From positions 1 to 29,899 of IMG/VR virus record IMGVR_UViG_3300043465_000408: DNA of 29,899 nt. One strand, given 5' to 3'. The notes under the pieces were generated by a model that made no database searches, was not told the DNA's origin, and saw only the letters and a list, made by a program, of their open reading frames with translations. This document shows positions 5,574-13,016 of the stretch, one piece after another. This DNA is from a virus. Numbering within the stretch: the stretch's first letter is position 1; the number at the start of each line of letters is the position of its first letter. Position numbers and translations under genes: made by a program.

Positions 5574-6956
5574 TCAAAGCTCAGCGTTAAAGGATGTCCA
5601 AGTTATCTGGGCGGCGTAGTCGCCAGGAACTGTGCACGTCACCTGCGCCAGCGCTCCGCTGGTCATTGCGTAGGCGCTGATAGGCCCTGCTGAGCAGGCA
5701 ACCAGTGAGCTCCAGGCGGCGGTGATTGTCGGTGTCGCGCGCATTTCCACCGGAAAGTAAATCTGGGTGTTGGAGTTGCTGTTAACGATTCCATAGCCCT
5801 GGTGAACGTAACTCCCATTTGGGTAATAGAAATAGCGCTGGCAGAGCGCCAGCTCAAGGCCGCGGAGGCGATGCTCGAAAGGAGTGGCCTGGGAGCCAAC
5901 CTCCAGTTGCACCCCAAAGATGTCGAAGGTGCCAGATGCCAAGCCGCTTGCGACGCTGAACTCAACCTGCAGGCCGGTGGTTGCTGCAGATGGCACCGCA
6001 AATGTATGGCTATACAAGACGTAGGATGACGTTGTTGATTGTGTTCCGCTGATAGTTTGTTTTGACCCAGACCAGTCGTCGACCGTGCTTGTGTAAACGA
6101 CTGACCAGTTGATTAGGCGCGAACCACTAGATGCTGCGTAATAAGATAGTGTTACGGTTTTGCCGGCCATGTCAGAACAGTTAACGGCTTCGATGCGCTG
6201 GCCGACAATGGCAACAGTATTACCTGCTGAGCCAGTAACGCGTAGCGCATTTGCAAAGCCATTGCTGGAGATTGCGACTCTTTGGGCGGTAAGTGTTGAG
6301 CCGAAAGAATATACATACCAGCGATCGACCGTATAGGACAAGGTGTTTGTCGAAATTGAGGATGCAGCGCTCTGGTACCGCCTGCTGATCCCCATCGTGC
6401 CATTGATGATCCGGTTGCGCAGGCCCGCCAGCTGGCCGCCGTTCAGGTTTGGCACCACCGGCGTGCCGGTGAATGTTGGCGAGGCCAGCGGCGCCCTGGT
6501 GGTGTCAGCCGGGTGGATGTGGTCCTGCCTGGAGTAGCGCAGGCTGCTGCCTGCAGCAGCAGTACCAGCAGCCGTAGGGGTAGCTGCCCCAGCCTGCCCA
6601 ACCACAAACGCTGTGGTGGCCACCGATGTTGAGTTGTTGTCGACGGCCTGGGTTGTCGCTGTTGCCGCCGTGCTCGTGAAGCTGACGCTGCCGGTGACGG
6701 TCAGGTTGCCGCCGATGTTGACGTTCCCCGTGGTGGTCAGGGCCGTCAGCGCATAGGTGCCGGTAAGTTCGTTCCAGGTGCTGCCAGACCATTTCTTCCA
6801 GCGGTTCGCGCTGCTGTCCCAGCGGATTGTGTTGGTCGGGATGTTGCTGGGAGACACCCCATCGAACTGCACCGCCAGGTCTTCATCGCGTGCCTTGACC
6901 TCAGCCAGGAAGTTGGTGTAGGTACTGGTAAGAAGCGGATTGGTCCAATTGGCCAT
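5574..6956 (-). CDS. tail fibre / receptor-binding protein (460 aa)
   Basis: Starts at ATG 6956, five nt after the J-like gene stop; the in-frame extension to 7076 overlaps that gene and is rejected. The N-terminal about 70 residues (NPLLTSTYTNFLAEVKARDED, DTxIRWDSSANRWKKW-like block) form an attachment module common in phage fibres. Next comes a low-complexity Ala/Thr region with phage-fibre motifs (LRYSRQDHIHP, APLASPTFTGTP). The C-terminal half begins LRNRIINGTMGISRR and looks like a jelly-roll/carbohydrate-binding domain, closing with the common block FGVQLEVGSQATPFEHRLRG. It should trimerise at the tail tip and bind the host surface. It follows J in the lambda-like order. Confidence 0.75.
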   Translation of the reverse strand: MANWTNPLLTSTYTNFLAEVKARDEDLAVQFDGVSPSNIPTNTIRWDSSANRWKKWSGSTWNELTGTYALTALTTTGNVNIGGNLTVTGSVSFTSTAATATTQAVDNNSTSVATTAFVVGQAGAATPTAAGTAAAGSSLRYSRQDHIHPADTTRAPLASPTFTGTPVVPNLNGGQLAGLRNRIINGTMGISRRYQSAASSISTNTLSYTVDRWYVYSFGSTLTAQRVAISSNGFANALRVTGSAGNTVAIVGQRIEAVNCSDMAGKTVTLSYYAASSGSRLINWSVVYTSTVDDWSGSKQTISGTQSTTSSYVLYSHTFAVPSAATTGLQVEFSVASGLASGTFDIFGVQLEVGSQATPFEHRLRGLELALCQRYFYYPNGSYVHQGYGIVNSNSNTQIYFPVEMRATPTITAAWSSLVACSAGPISAYAMTSGALAQVTCTVPGDYAAQITWTSFNAEL

Positions 6957-6960
6957 GTCG

Positions 6961-9900
6961 TCAGACTCCCCTAGCTGTCCAGCTAAAGCTACCGGATACC
7001 CTGGCGCCTGACGTATCGAACAGAAGCACCTTGAATGTCGTGGGGTTGGGCACGTCGACGAAATCGTAGACCGCAATCACGGCGGTGGTATTGGCTGGCG
7101 TGACTGAAATCGAATCAATATCGATGAAGGGCAAACCAAAGGTGACGACTGTGCCGCCGGAGTCCGAAGCGCTTGCTGTGCCATTGCCACTGTCAGTGCG
7201 CTGCTTTGAATCCAGGCGGACGTTCAGCCCGCTGATCATCAGCAGGTCATCCCCACCGGCACTGGCGAAGTCGTACTGCACCCTGACGTATCGGAAGCTG
7301 GTGGCGTAGACCGAGGTGACGCCAGAGAACGTGGTCCAGGCATCTGTGCTCAACAGCTTGGTCTTGATCGATGGCGTGATTGTCGTTGAGCCGACGACGG
7401 ATGCACTGGTCAGGGTTGCGCTGATCTTGGTGCCAGCTAGGACAGTTCCATAGTCGATGTCTTCGTAGTACTGCCCTGATGTCTGGCTAGGCAAGGCATA
7501 GTAGTTGAAGCCGGCTGTAATTTGACTTTGCAGCGTTGTCCAGCCGCGGCTGGTGAAGTGTGACTGCCAGGTTTCCGTAGTATTGACGCTTGCAAATAAG
7601 TTGCCACCTTGCGCTGCAACATTGGTGCCTGTCCCTGTGAAGGTGCTGTTAAGGTTCAGCTTCAGGATGTAGTCAGGCGGCTGGTTCACCTGGGCGCTGA
7701 CGCTGCCAGGCGTGCCAACGTTGCCGGCGGAATCCACGCCTGCTAACCAATAGGTATATGTCGATGACACCGTCTCAAACACAGATGTAAACCTGCCTTG
7801 CTTGGTGCCAATGACCACCGCAGTGTCCCAGGTCGCGCCTTTGCGCAGCTCGTAGTAGATCACCGGCAGGGTTTGCTTTGCATCGTTCCACTGCAGCAGC
7901 ACATTGTTATCGACGACTTGCTGCGTGATGTTGGGCTGCAATGGCGCAGCCACCACAGCGTCATAGGTGGCAATGGCGCCGTAGTTGCCGATGGTGTCAA
8001 CCGCAGCGATGAAGAAGCGACGCGTGCCGATCCAGGCAGCTTTGACTGTGAACGTGGTGCCCTGCACCGTCCCGAGCGCTATCGCCGTCGCCCACGTGTC
8101 CAGGGCGGTGCCGTAACGCAGCTCGTAGAACGATGTGCTCAGGCTGCCACTGACCGGACTCCAGCTGAGAATGAGCGAGTCGTTGCTGAATGAGCCGGAT
8201 GTCGTGGCGGCGCCGGCGGTCGTGATCGTGATCGTTGCTTGGGTGCCGGTGGTCGAGTAGGTGCCTGATGTGTCCAGCGCCTTGATCCACCACTGCGTGG
8301 TGCCCGCTGGGGGCAGGCCAAGCTTCTTGGATGTGGCGGCGAACAGGCCGATCTTGACGCCACTCCCCCAGGCGCTGCCTTGCCAGATCTCATACCCCTG
8401 CAGGTCCAGATCAGCCACAGGATCCCAGTTCAGCGAGATCCCGACATCAGCATCCAGGAAGGCGAAGAAGTTGGTGACATCCGCAGGCGGGGCCGTCTTG
8501 CCCAGCACGTCCAGGCTGCCGGACAGGGATGTCGCAGACGACTGCCCACCAGCGCTCAACGAGTAGATCGCGATTTCGTAGTTGCCTGGGCTGGTGTCGA
8601 AGATCTCGCAATCCTGCTGCTGTCGCGTGACCGTCGTCCAGTTGCCATTGGCACGGCGCCATGAGACCAAGTACTGATCAATGCCTTGGATGCCGCGCCA
8701 GCTGACGATCACCTTGGAGCGCACCTGATCGGCGTAGGAGTAGAGCGCCTCGACCAGGCTCAGGCTTGTTGGTGGGTCGGGGACGCTGTTGAGGTTGGTG
8801 ATGTTCCGCGTCTGCAGCGGTACATCTCTTTCGACGTAGGCGTACTTGGAGCTGTTGTAGGCCAGGCAGCTGATGGCGTAGTTGCATCCGTCCTGCTCCG
8901 TGACGCTGAGCACCCGCCAGGTGGAAGATTGCAGCGATGCCGTCTCAAACATCCAGACGCTGTTGGAGTTGGGTGCTGAGCTGAAGGCCGAGGAGACCGT
9001 GATCACCTTGCCCGCAATGCTGGCGACTGCTCGAGCCTGCACCGTGCCATCGGCCAGGATCACTGACAGCATCGTGCTGGTGCCCATAGCCAGCCCTGTG
9101 GCGTCATCGACCGTGATGGCGGTGGTAGTGGCGGACGCAATGCGACCGGCTCTCCTGGCGCCAGCTCGCATGGGATCGCTGATCTCCACCACCTGGCCCG
9201 GGCGGACCTGGGCACCAGCATCAACCGACGCAGTGAAGGTGCAGACCTCCGTCTCCTTCTGCGCCGAGTAGAGCAGCCATTCCCCGATCCGCCGGGCCTG
9301 CCCACGCGATGTGCAGCCGAAAGCGGTGATCTCGGTCTTCACCACCCCATACCGCGTGATCCCGGCCTGGTCTTCGACGATCTCGTAGGCCGCATCCCGG
9401 ACCGCCAGGTCCTGGTACTGGACGACCGCGACGGTGGGCCTGGTCTTCAGGCTGGAGCCGGAATAGCTGAAGCCTTCCTCTGAGACGTTGGCATAGGTGA
9501 ACAGGTAGGCCGGATCCACCGGCTTGTCCTGGTTGATGGTGAGCGCCCCAGCGCCCCAGTAGGGCATAGCCCTGAAGATGGAGCACATGTCATTGATCAA
9601 CTTATAAGCGTCTTCTGCTGTCTGAATGTTTACGTTGCAGGAGAAGCGTGGCTCGAAACCACCAAAGCCATCAGGAACGCTTTGGCCGCAATACACGGAC
9701 GCAGAATAGAAGGACCATTTGTCCAGCGAGCTGGCAGTGATGTGGTTACCAAAGCCATAACGGGTGGAAGTCAGCAGATCCCACAGGCACCAGGCTGGGT
9801 CCGAAGTCCATTGCGCGGCGCCAAATGTGCCGTTCCACGTCCCAGAGTATGAAATGGCGCCGGTGGTTTGATTGACTGTGCCATTGCTGGGAATCTTGGC

Positions 9901-10665
9901 CTTGATTCCCCGGATGTGATAGCTGCGCGTTGGGATGCTGCTGAACTGCTCAGCATTGATCCTGATCCCTACCAACGCCGAGTTGGGATAATTTAGCTTT
10001 GCGTAGGCAATTTCTGTGTAGCTGCTCCAGCTGAAGGCATTGACCAGCTTGGGGGTCGTGCTTTCGCCAGTGACCCGGCTCACCCGAATGGCAACTGGGA
10101 ATGCGCCATTCAGGGAGACCAGGTACTGTTTCTGATATTGCTGAGAAGTCCTGCCTTTGATCTTGTCGACAATCGCGTCGGTGTAGCCGCCACCGTTGTA
10201 GGAAACGCCAATCTTCAGCTCAACAACTGAACCATCAATATCTCCATCACTCTGAAACTGTTGAAGGGTTGGGATCGTAATAGTAACGGCAACGGCATTG
10301 ACGGATGTGTCTGTGATTGACCTGATGACCGGTGCACCGTTGGCTACCGTGACACCTACGCCAACTTCGTTGGAGACCCCATCAAACCCTTTGACGTACG
10401 CTTGCGACTGCGTACCGACCCTGACGTCAACATTGACGTCTTGGAAGTTGTAGGTGCCGCCAGAGCTCTGCAGCGGCGTGTTGCCGATAAAAACTGATTT
10501 CAGTCCGTCCTTCAGGCCATAGATTTCGCCCTCGCTGATCAGATCAATCAGGCTGGCGTAGGACGTCGAAAACAGGCTTTCCTTGGTTTCTGTTGGCACG
10601 GCAAGCGACGCTGCGTTGCCGCCCTTGCCGCCGCCGCCGCCGCCGCCGCCACGGAGCACCGTCAT
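6961..10665 (-). CDS. J: central tail tip protein, lambda gpJ-like (1234 aa)
   Basis: The largest gene, placed after I as in lambda. The N terminus has a run of eight glycines encoded by a CCG tract, then the J hallmark LIDLISEGEIYGLKDGLKSVFIGNTPLQ. The region of about 270-600 matches the tail-tip/baseplate hub part of the family (WDLLTSTRYGFGNHI, CNVNIQTAEDAYKLINDM, RAMPYWGAGALTINQDKP). Several fibronectin type III-like repeats follow from about residue 630 (VPDPPTSLSL..., then three more Trp/Tyr-spaced units). The C-terminal about 250 residues are unlike the rest and may carry host specificity. The start overlaps the I gene stop (ATGA). Length is similar to lambda J, slightly longer. Confidence 0.85.
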   Translation of the reverse strand: MTVLRGGGGGGGGKGGNAASLAVPTETKESLFSTSYASLIDLISEGEIYGLKDGLKSVFIGNTPLQSSGGTYNFQDVNVDVRVGTQSQAYVKGFDGVSNEVGVGVTVANGAPVIRSITDTSVNAVAVTITIPTLQQFQSDGDIDGSVVELKIGVSYNGGGYTDAIVDKIKGRTSQQYQKQYLVSLNGAFPVAIRVSRVTGESTTPKLVNAFSWSSYTEIAYAKLNYPNSALVGIRINAEQFSSIPTRSYHIRGIKAKIPSNGTVNQTTGAISYSGTWNGTFGAAQWTSDPAWCLWDLLTSTRYGFGNHITASSLDKWSFYSASVYCGQSVPDGFGGFEPRFSCNVNIQTAEDAYKLINDMCSIFRAMPYWGAGALTINQDKPVDPAYLFTYANVSEEGFSYSGSSLKTRPTVAVVQYQDLAVRDAAYEIVEDQAGITRYGVVKTEITAFGCTSRGQARRIGEWLLYSAQKETEVCTFTASVDAGAQVRPGQVVEISDPMRAGARRAGRIASATTTAITVDDATGLAMGTSTMLSVILADGTVQARAVASIAGKVITVSSAFSSAPNSNSVWMFETASLQSSTWRVLSVTEQDGCNYAISCLAYNSSKYAYVERDVPLQTRNITNLNSVPDPPTSLSLVEALYSYADQVRSKVIVSWRGIQGIDQYLVSWRRANGNWTTVTRQQQDCEIFDTSPGNYEIAIYSLSAGGQSSATSLSGSLDVLGKTAPPADVTNFFAFLDADVGISLNWDPVADLDLQGYEIWQGSAWGSGVKIGLFAATSKKLGLPPAGTTQWWIKALDTSGTYSTTGTQATITITTAGAATTSGSFSNDSLILSWSPVSGSLSTSFYELRYGTALDTWATAIALGTVQGTTFTVKAAWIGTRRFFIAAVDTIGNYGAIATYDAVVAAPLQPNITQQVVDNNVLLQWNDAKQTLPVIYYELRKGATWDTAVVIGTKQGRFTSVFETVSSTYTYWLAGVDSAGNVGTPGSVSAQVNQPPDYILKLNLNSTFTGTGTNVAAQGGNLFASVNTTETWQSHFTSRGWTTLQSQITAGFNYYALPSQTSGQYYEDIDYGTVLAGTKISATLTSASVVGSTTITPSIKTKLLSTDAWTTFSGVTSVYATSFRYVRVQYDFASAGGDDLLMISGLNVRLDSKQRTDSGNGTASASDSGGTVVTFGLPFIDIDSISVTPANTTAVIAVYDFVDVPNPTTFKVLLFDTSGARVSGSFSWTARGV
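10627..10650. repeat. CCG trinucleotide tract in the J-like gene
   Basis: Eight tandem CCG units (as CGG/GGC on the coding strand) encode the poly-glycine run near the N terminus of the J-like protein. Such tracts can slip in length without a frameshift. Glycine-rich N termini are common in this family, so this is probably a flexible leader. Confidence 0.6.
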
Positions 10666-11237
10666 GCCGCAACCTGGATCACGTCGATTCCAGCGCTGAT
10701 CACCACGGAGCCAACAATGGTCTCGCCGTAGACAACAGGCACCGGCGTGCCTTGTCTGCTGGTGTTCTGGATTGAGCTGAAGCTGTAGTTTTTGCGCGGA
10801 TCACCGGCCGAGTCCTGGCCGGTTGGGGCTCGTGGCACAGGCGTGAGGAGCTGCGAGACACCACCCAGGACCAGGGACGAACCAACGCCGATGATGAGGG
10901 CATAGGCCGTTGGGCCGGCCCATGCCGCAAAGCCTGGGATGAAGACTGCCGCAGCAATCAATGCCACGCCGGCGATGATTCGCCCAGCGGTACCGGCACC
11001 AGCCACGACCGGGGTGATCTTGATCACCTCCTTGCCGGCCGGTTGGTTGATCTCGCTGAGCTCCAGGTCGTTGTCGCCAAGGCTGACGCGGTAATGCTGA
11101 TCGTTCATGTGCCGCTCAACCTGCGGGAAGTTGGCCACCAGGAACCTGATGGCTTCACCAGCGCTGGCGACATCAGCACGAAACACACGCCGCTTCAGGA
11201 ACGTCGCCAGCCGGCCGTAAACCCTGATTTCCCGCAT
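10662..11237 (-). CDS. I: tail assembly protein, lambda gpI-like (191 aa)
   Basis: The N-terminal domain (about 1-75, IRVYGRLATFLKRRVFRADV...) is the ubiquitin-like beta-grasp domain typical of gpI. A hydrophobic, Gly/Ala-rich middle (about 78-130) could span or insert into a membrane, then a C-terminal segment runs RQGTPVPVVYGETIVGSVVIS, also typical. gpI is needed for tail tip assembly in lambda but its exact role is unclear. It overlaps K-like (TGATG) and J-like (ATGA) neighbours, fitting the K-I-J order. Confidence 0.8.
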   Translation of the reverse strand: MREIRVYGRLATFLKRRVFRADVASAGEAIRFLVANFPQVERHMNDQHYRVSLGDNDLELSEINQPAGKEVIKITPVVAGAGTAGRIIAGVALIAAAVFIPGFAAWAGPTAYALIIGVGSSLVLGGVSQLLTPVPRAPTGQDSAGDPRKNYSFSSIQNTSRQGTPVPVVYGETIVGSVVISAGIDVIQVAA

Positions 11238-11962
11238 CAGTTTGTCTGCCCTTGGTTCAGGCTAAGGCGGCCAACCCAGCCGGTACATTTCTGCAGCCAG
11301 CCGCCGTACAGATCACGGCTGCTCAGGCGGTTAGGCCCCAGGTGATGCAGCAGCATCTGATCACCCAGGTAGACGCCAATGTGGTTGAGGCCGCCTGGCC
11401 CGCTGACGCACATGAACACTGCATCACCAGGCTGCATGTCATCCTCTGACACCTGCTGGAAGCCTGCTTCGGTCCAGTGCCGCTGAAATAGCGGGTCAGC
11501 TTCGAACTCGGCGTAGGTGGTTGGCCGCTCCCAGTCGGGCAGCGTGAGGCCCTGCTCGGCGTAGTAATCCCGCGCCAGGCTCCAGCAGTCCTGCACACCC
11601 CAGACCCACTCACGGCCGATCAGTGGCGCCGTGAAGCCTGACGGCTTGCAGCTGTCCCAGGCTTCCGTCTTGGGATTGACGATGAACCAGGGCAGCCCTC
11701 CCTTCTCGCACGCCACCAGATCAGCCTGGGATGGCGTTGGTGGGGTGACCGGGTGGGAATGGATCACCGCGGTGATCTCACCGGCATCTTCAGCGCTGGC
11801 ATAGTCGGCCGGGTCCAGCACAAAGAAGGAGGTGCTGTCGCTGAGGTTGCGGCAGGGCCAGTAGCGCTCACGGCCTTTGACCACCACCACCAGGCCGCAG
11901 CTCTCGCGCGGGTCTTCAGCTTGGGCGTGCTCCAGGGCCGCTGCGCGGGTGGTGTCGTTCAT
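11237..11962 (-). CDS. K: tail tip assembly protein, lambda gpK-like: JAMM + NlpC/P60 (241 aa)
   Basis: Starts at ATG 11962 (TGATG overlap with the L-like stop). It has two domains. Residues 1-105 are a JAB1/MPN (JAMM) metalloprotease with Glu20 and the zinc motif H68-S-H70...S78-x2-D81. Residues about 115-235 are NlpC/P60, with nucleophile Cys126 in QDCWSL and His194 in NHIGVYLG. This fused layout is that of lambda gpK, which acts in tail tip assembly and can cut peptidoglycan for DNA entry. All key residues are intact, so both activities may be retained. An in-frame extension to 12058 would lie inside the L gene and is not used. Confidence 0.85.
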   Translation of the reverse strand: MNDTTRAAALEHAQAEDPRESCGLVVVVKGRERYWPCRNLSDSTSFFVLDPADYASAEDAGEITAVIHSHPVTPPTPSQADLVACEKGGLPWFIVNPKTEAWDSCKPSGFTAPLIGREWVWGVQDCWSLARDYYAEQGLTLPDWERPTTYAEFEADPLFQRHWTEAGFQQVSEDDMQPGDAVFMCVSGPGGLNHIGVYLGDQMLLHHLGPNRLSSRDLYGGWLQKCTGWVGRLSLNQGQTN

Positions 11963-12681
11963 CAGTAGTAGCTCGAGCCGACACCAGGGAATGATCCAAA
12001 CGGCAAGGTGGCATTCGAGCCGAACCGTGCCTTGCAGCTGCTGACCCGCTTGCCGCACACGTCGTTAGCCAGTGTGGTGCTGACGTCGTTCTCAGTGAAG
12101 TAGCTGGTGCCGGTGTAGCTGCATTCAGCTGAGCGGTACCCCCACTGGCAAATGTTGCTCAGGCATTGACGTTTCGGTGCGCGGACTGTGGCCAAGTCAA
12201 ATGCCGCTGCCAGCTCGAACTCAACATAATCACGAGTCTCGACAGTTTTGCGATCGATGTAGAAGATTTCTCTTGGCCATTCTGAGGTGTTGTCTGGTGT
12301 GCCGTATGGGTTCACACCACCAGGGAAGTTGACCGCATCCAGGTAGCGAGCCATGGTGCGGATGCGGCTGACCTTCGCGCCTTCCAGGCCGTACGGCAGG
12401 GTCAGCAGAATTGCCGTCATGGTGCCCAGGATGTTCGACACCCGGATCTTTGGCCTGGGTAGCTGACCGCCTGAATACTCGAAACCATCGGCTTCGATCG
12501 GGTAGGCCTGATAGGCGTTGCCGGCCCAGATGATGGGGCCATTGGTGCCGGTGGCATTGGTGCCGGCGTGGTAGCGGTACAAGGTGCTCGAGCCATGCAC
12601 CGCCGTCGCCAGCTGCAGCTCAAACAGCTCGATGATGGCGCTTGGTGCCACCGATTGCAGCTCAGACGTTGGGGTCGTCAT
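11962..12681 (-). CDS. L: tail tip protein, lambda gpL-like (239 aa)
   Basis: The N-terminal part (IIELFELQL..., [28 protein letters not shown]) matches the phage minor tail protein L family. The C-terminal region has cysteines at 173, 178, 187, 209 and 216 ([15 protein letters not shown]... [15 protein letters not shown]). In lambda gpL the corresponding C-terminal cysteines bind an iron-sulphur cluster, and the spacing here is compatible. It forms part of the tail tip ring with M, K, I and J. It is translationally coupled to both neighbours (ATGA to M, TGATG to K). Confidence 0.85.
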   Translation of the reverse strand: MTTPTSELQSVAPSAIIELFELQLATAVHGSSTLYRYHAGTNATGTNGPIIWAGNAYQAYPIEADGFEYSGGQLPRPKIRVSNILGTMTAILLTLPYGLEGAKVSRIRTMARYLDAVNFPGGVNPYGTPDNTSEWPREIFYIDRKTVETRDYVEFELAAAFDLATVRAPKRQCLSNICQWGYRSAECSYTGTSYFTENDVSTTLANDVCGKRVSSCKARFGSNATLPFGSFPGVGSSYY

Positions 12682-13013
12682 GCCTCAAACTTCTCCTTGA
12701 ATGTCGCCTGGATGGTGTTGAAGTTGCAGGAGCGCATGGTCACCTGCCATTCCTCGCAGACGTACTTGCCAGCAGCGCCACGGGGTGGGGTCCAGTCAAA
12801 GCTGTTGACGCCGCCATTGGTCTCAAAGAAGTTTGTGATCAGCAGGGCCTGGGCGTCAGTGCGTTCTGAGAAGACCAGCGTCCATTCCTTGGGGTCGGTG
12901 TTGAGCCCGAACCTGACCCGCTGTTCACAGCCATCACCGGCCTGGAACCTGCGCACCCGGGGCTTGCTGCTCTCGGTTGCTTCAAACGATGGGGTGTAGC
13001 TGAAGGTCGCCAT
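12678..13013 (-). CDS. M: tail tip protein, lambda gpM-like (111 aa)
   Basis: Beginning ATFSYTPSFEATESSKPRVRR and with the core block NFFETNGGVNSFDWTPP and a closing W-x-V-T strand, this matches the phage minor tail protein M family in length and layout. The protein is all-beta. It joins the tail tube to the tip complex after the tape measure in lambda-like assembly. It starts three nt after the tape measure stop and overlaps L by 4 nt. Confidence 0.8.
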   Translation of the reverse strand: MATFSYTPSFEATESSKPRVRRFQAGDGCEQRVRFGLNTDPKEWTLVFSERTDAQALLITNFFETNGGVNSFDWTPPRGAAGKYVCEEWQVTMRSCNFNTIQATFKEKFEA

Positions 13014-13016
13014 AGG

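Noticed and set aside
4338-5619. Two overlapping + strand open frames (4338-4973, 4945-5619)
   Set aside because: Antisense to the peptidase and small lysis genes, whose motifs and coupled starts support the minus strand.
10627-10650. CCG tract as a phase-variation switch
   Set aside because: Changes in unit number keep the frame, and Gly-rich N termini are usual in this family.
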